From Burkholderia dolosa (GTDB lineage Bacteria; Pseudomonadota; Gammaproteobacteria; Burkholderiales; Burkholderiaceae): 64,000 bases of DNA. Both the position numbers and the translations under genes were made by a program. The stretch covers positions 124,001 to 188,000 of the forward strand of contig NZ_CABVPR010000002.1 in the NCBI RefSeq assembly GCF_902499135.1, in the 5' to 3' direction. The notes below the pieces were generated by a model. That model did not search any database. It was not told where the DNA came from and saw only the letters and a program-made list of their open reading frames with translations. Shown piece after piece: positions 61,010 to 64,000 of the stretch. Each line of letters opens with the position of its first letter. The stretch's first letter is position 1.

Positions 61010-62145
61010 GCACGCCGGTGACGACTCACGATGCCGGCGCGGCGCCCGCGTCCGACGTGCTGTTCCGCGTGGTGAACCGCGTCGCGCTGATCACGCTGAA
61101 CCGGCCTGCCGCGCTGAACGCGCTGTCGTACGCGATGATCGGCGAGCTCGCCGCGCTGTTCGCGCGCTGCCGCGACGACGACCGGATCGTCGCGGTCGTA
61201 CTGCGCGGCGCGGGCGGCAAGGGATTCTGCGCGGGCGGCGACGTGCGCGAGCTGCACCGGATGGTCGCGCAGCGCGAAACCTGGCTGCCGTTCTTCGTCG
61301 ACGAATACCGGCTCGACTACGCGATTCATACGTTCCCGAAGCCTGTCGTCGCGCTGATGGACGGCGTGACGATGGGCGGCGGCATGGGGCTCGCACAGGG
61401 TGCGGTGCTGCGCGTCGCGACCGAGCGCAGCCGCATCGCGATGCCGGAGACGCGCATCGGCCTCGTTCCCGACGTCGGCGCGACGCACTTCCTCGCGCGG
61501 ATGCCGGTCGAGCTCGAGCTGTACGTCGGGCTGACCGGCGCGACGCTGTCGGGCGCCGACGCGCTGAGCGCGAAGCTGGCGGACCTGTGCGTGCCGTCCA
61601 CGTGGCTCGACACGTTCGAGACGCGCATCGAGCGCGCGAACTGGGACGGCGACGTGCTCGCCGCGCTGCGCAAGGTGTTCGAGCCGCCGTGCAACGTCGT
61701 CCCGCATGCGGCGCTGGACAGTCAGCTGCCGTGGATCGTCCGCCACTTCGACAAGCGTTCCGGCGTCGAGCGGATCGTCGCGACGCTGAAGCAGGATCTC
61801 GCGCGCGACGAGCTGCCGCGCGAACAGCGCCAGTGGCTGCAGGCGACGCTCGACGCGCTCGCCGCGCATTCGCCGACGATGCTCAGCGTCACGCGCGAGG
61901 CGCTGCTGCGCGGCCGTCAGATGACGCTCGCCGAATCGTTCCGGATGGAGCTCGGTATCGTTGCGCGCGCAATCGAAGAGGGCGACTTCCGCGAGGGCGT
62001 GCGCGCGCACCTGATCGACAAGGATCGCAAGCCGCGCTGGGCGCCCGCGTCGCTCGTCGAGCTGCGCGCCGAACGCGTCCGGCATTTCCTCACGTCGCCG
62101 TGGAAGTTGTGCGCGCATCCGCTTGCCGATCTCGGGGCCGGCTGA
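61006..62145 (+). CDS. 3-hydroxyisobutyryl-CoA hydrolase
   Basis: 379 residues, the length of the HIBCH subfamily of the crotonase fold. GKGFCAGGDVRELH, LMDGVTMGGGMGLAQG, RIAMPETRIGLVPDVGATHFLAR and a C-terminal FREGVRAHLIDKDRKPRWAP are its hallmarks; the PETRIGLVPDVG segment carries the catalytic Glu and Asp. Releases free 3-hydroxyisobutyrate for MmsB. Translationally coupled to the hydratase (ATGA). It completes the conversion of isobutyryl-CoA to propionyl-CoA within this operon. Confidence 0.9.
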   Translation: MSTPVTTHDAGAAPASDVLFRVVNRVALITLNRPAALNALSYAMIGELAALFARCRDDDRIVAVVLRGAGGKGFCAGGDVRELHRMVAQRETWLPFFVDEYRLDYAIHTFPKPVVALMDGVTMGGGMGLAQGAVLRVATERSRIAMPETRIGLVPDVGATHFLARMPVELELYVGLTGATLSGADALSAKLADLCVPSTWLDTFETRIERANWDGDVLAALRKVFEPPCNVVPHAALDSQLPWIVRHFDKRSGVERIVATLKQDLARDELPREQRQWLQATLDALAAHSPTMLSVTREALLRGRQMTLAESFRMELGIVARAIEEGDFREGVRAHLIDKDRKPRWAPASLVELRAERVRHFLTSPWKLCAHPLADLGAG

Positions 62146-62231
62146 GCGGCGCGCCGTCGAGGCTGCCGCGCGACGCGCACGCGTGATGCGCGGCGGCGGC
62201 GCGCGTGACGCGCTGCCGGCGCGCGCAGCGC

Positions 62232-63137
62232 TTAGCGCTCGATCATCGGCGGAATCGCGTGCGCGAGCGCGTCGATCACGCAGCGCGTCTTGCGCGGCAG
62301 ATAGCGCGTCTTCGGCCAGACCGCGTGAATGTCGCCTTCGCAGACGAAGCAGCGGTCGAGCACGACCGCCAGCTCGCCGCGCTTCGCATGGTGCGCGAGC
62401 AGCCAGCTCGGCAGCCATGCGATCCCGAACCCGGACACGGCCGCCGCGGCGATCGCCTGCACGTCGTCGAAACTCAGCTGGTGCTGCATGTCGATGCGCA
62501 CCGTCGAGCCGTCCGGCGCGAGCAGATCCCACGGCTGCGGCACGCCCGAGCGTGAATACGCGATCGTCCGGTGGTCCTTCAGCGCGTCGAGCGTCTTCGG
62601 CACCCCGTAGCGCGCAAGGTACGACGGTGCCGCGCCGAGGCTGCCGTACTGCGTGCCGAGCCGCCGCACCGCGAGGCTCGTGCTGTCCGCGAGCGTGCCG
62701 ATCCGCACCGCGAGATCGATCCCTTCGTCGATCAGATCGACGAACCGGTCGGTGATCGACACGTCGATCCGCAGATGCGGATAGGTGCGCGCGAGGTCGA
62801 GCACGATCGGCGTCACGCAGTGGTGCCCGAACGCGAGCGGCACGCTCAGCCGCAGCTTGCCGCGCGGTTCGTTGCGACCGCAATCGAGATCGGCTTCCGC
62901 TGCGTCCAGCTCCGCGAGTGCGCGCACGCAGCGGTCGTAGTACGCCTGTCCGTCGTCGGTCAGGCTCTGGCTGCGCGTCGTGCGCTGCAGCAGCCGTGCG
63001 CCGAGCCGCGTTTCGAGCCGCGCAATCGCCTTGCCGACCGCTGAGCGCGTCATGCCGAGCCGCTGCGCGGCGAGCGCGAAGCTGCCCGATTCGACCACCT
63101 GCACGAAGGTCGTTACGCCGTCGAGTCTGTCGTTCAT
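62232..63137 (-). CDS. LysR-type regulator of the adjacent MFS gene
   Basis: 301 residues from ATG 63137 (MNDRLDGVTTFVQVVESGSF). Helix-turn-helix FALAAQRLGMTRSAVGKAIAR, wing RTTRSQSLTDDG, then a substrate domain with LRIDVSITDRFVDLIDEGID. Upstream starts possible to 63194 lack the LysR opening. Divergent from the MFS transporter with 172 bases between, the usual layout for an autoregulated LysR with its target. Confidence 0.9.
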   Translation of the reverse strand: MNDRLDGVTTFVQVVESGSFALAAQRLGMTRSAVGKAIARLETRLGARLLQRTTRSQSLTDDGQAYYDRCVRALAELDAAEADLDCGRNEPRGKLRLSVPLAFGHHCVTPIVLDLARTYPHLRIDVSITDRFVDLIDEGIDLAVRIGTLADSTSLAVRRLGTQYGSLGAAPSYLARYGVPKTLDALKDHRTIAYSRSGVPQPWDLLAPDGSTVRIDMQHQLSFDDVQAIAAAAVSGFGIAWLPSWLLAHHAKRGELAVVLDRCFVCEGDIHAVWPKTRYLPRKTRCVIDALAHAIPPMIER

Positions 63138-63309
63138 CGTCGTAGCGAGAATTGGTTCCCGGAGTTCCCCAGTTCGATGACGAGCGGTCGTCAATGGGGA
63201 GCGAAATTCTCACTATAGTACCGACTCCGCTCCGCGTGCGGCGTCGGCCGCGCGCGGTAAAACCGTCCAACCCGGAGGCGCGCGCCCGTCGCGGCCCGCG
63301 CAGACTTGC

Positions 63310-64000
63310 ATGACGCTATCCGACTCCCGCAGGAATGCGGTCGCGCTCGCGGCCGTCTGTCTCACGTCGCTGATGTTCGGCCTCGAGATTTCGAGCGTGC
63401 CGGTGATCCTGCCGACGCTCGAACACGTACTGCATGGCGACTTCAACGGCATGCAGTGGATCATGAACGCGTACACGATCGCGTGCACGACCGTGCTGAT
63501 GGCGGCCGGCACGCTCGCGGACCGCTTCGGCCGCAAGCGCGTGTACGTGATCGGCACTGCGCTGTTCGGTGCGACGTCGCTGCTGTGCGGGCTCGCGCCG
63601 AACGTGCCCGTGCTCGTCGCGGGCCGGCTGCTGCAGGGCGCGAGCGGCGGCGCGATGCTGATCTGCCAGATCGCCGTGCTGTCGCATCAGTTCCGCGAAG
63701 GCCGCGAGCGCGGCCGTGCGTTCGGGATCTGGGGAATCGTGTTCGGGATCGGGCTCGGCTTCGGGCCGATCGTCGGCGGCGCGATCGTCGCGCTCGCGAG
63801 CTGGCCGTGGGTATTTCTCGTGCATGCGCCGCTCGCGGCCGTCGCACTCGTGCTGATCGGCGGCGCGGTGCAGGAGTCGCGCGACCCGCACGCGGGCACG
63901 CTCGATGTCGCGGGCATCGTCACGCTGTCGCTCGCGGTGCTCGGCGTCGCGTTCTACATCACGCAGAGCGCGGAGCTCGGGCTGACCAGCGCGGCCGGTC
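63310..64000 (+). CDS. MFS transporter, DHA2 (EmrB/QacA) type, partial
   Basis: The start is ATG 63310 (MTLSDSRRNAVALAAVCLTS); the gene runs off the right edge after about 230 residues. Visible helices and motifs: LPTLEHVLHGDFNGMQWIMN, motif A LADRFGRKRVYVIGTALFG, motif C FGIWGIVFGIGLGFGPIVGG. These match the 14-helix drug/proton antiporters of the DHA2 group, exporting drugs or dyes. Probably regulated by the divergent LysR gene. The reading stays open to the edge without a stop. Confidence 0.88.
   Translation, partial: MTLSDSRRNAVALAAVCLTSLMFGLEISSVPVILPTLEHVLHGDFNGMQWIMNAYTIACTTVLMAAGTLADRFGRKRVYVIGTALFGATSLLCGLAPNVPVLVAGRLLQGASGGAMLICQIAVLSHQFREGRERGRAFGIWGIVFGIGLGFGPIVGGAIVALASWPWVFLVHAPLAAVALVLIGGAVQESRDPHAGTLDVAGIVTLSLAVLGVAFYITQSAELGLTSAAG

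Overview
The window reads as a chromosomal segment of a Burkholderia sensu stricto species (most likely the cepacia complex or a close relative). The evidence is the very high GC with strong GC at third codon positions, several Burkholderia-type small families (DUF3331, DUF1488, DUF2917), a Burkholderia-type L-fucose oxidative operon, LIV transporters, paired LysR and AraC regulators, and an IS1182-family element. No rRNA, CRISPR array or prophage structure is visible. The species call is inference.

Layout. 1-447: 3' end of an unrecognised protein. 851-1141: DUF3331 gene. 1750-11165: L-fucose catabolism and transport operon (ketodeoxyfuconate dehydrogenase, diketo-deoxyfuconate hydrolase, fuconate dehydratase, fucose dehydrogenase, sugar ABC transporter, fuconolactonase, FadR-type regulator), with a possible operator in front and an intrinsic terminator behind. 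Together these genes would import L-fucose and oxidise it to pyruvate plus lactate. 11199-15057: FAD amine/amino-acid oxidoreductase, orphan SUKH protein, and a divergent LysR/RidA pair. 15715-21036: branched-chain amino-acid type ABC transporter livJ-livHMGF, with a strong promoter, a long leader and a hairpin between livJ and livH. 21077-22786: VOC protein, DUF2000 and AraC regulator.

23-40.4 kb is an accessory region of visibly lower GC ending beside a tRNA-Leu(GAG). It holds a halovibrin-like secreted protein, gene remnants, and a minus-strand cluster (33635 down to 25770) of six unfamiliar genes: two large diverged paralogous beta-sandwich proteins, two small proteins, a secreted protein ending in a Hint (hedgehog/intein) domain, and a kelch lipoprotein with Ig-like repeats. 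A direct repeat of about 119 bp flanks that cluster, so it looks like a discrete unit of about 9.3 kb. It is my best candidate for an undescribed system. Further right are a lipoprotein, a RidA protein, and a chitinolytic pair (AA10 LPMO and GH18 chitinase), neither of which has a signal peptide.

40.5-54.5 kb: LRR plus protein-kinase fusion, ferredoxin, sigma54 activator, small proteins, an IS1182-family insertion that duplicated a palindromic terminator, purine permease, and a slipin/NfeD membrane-protease pair. 53429-62145: valine/isobutyrate degradation cluster (AraC regulator, acyl-CoA dehydrogenase, acyl-CoA synthetase, mmsA, mmsB, enoyl-CoA hydratase, 3-hydroxyisobutyryl-CoA hydrolase). 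62232-64000: LysR regulator divergent from an MFS exporter cut by the window edge. All calls come from reading the sequence; no database search was possible.
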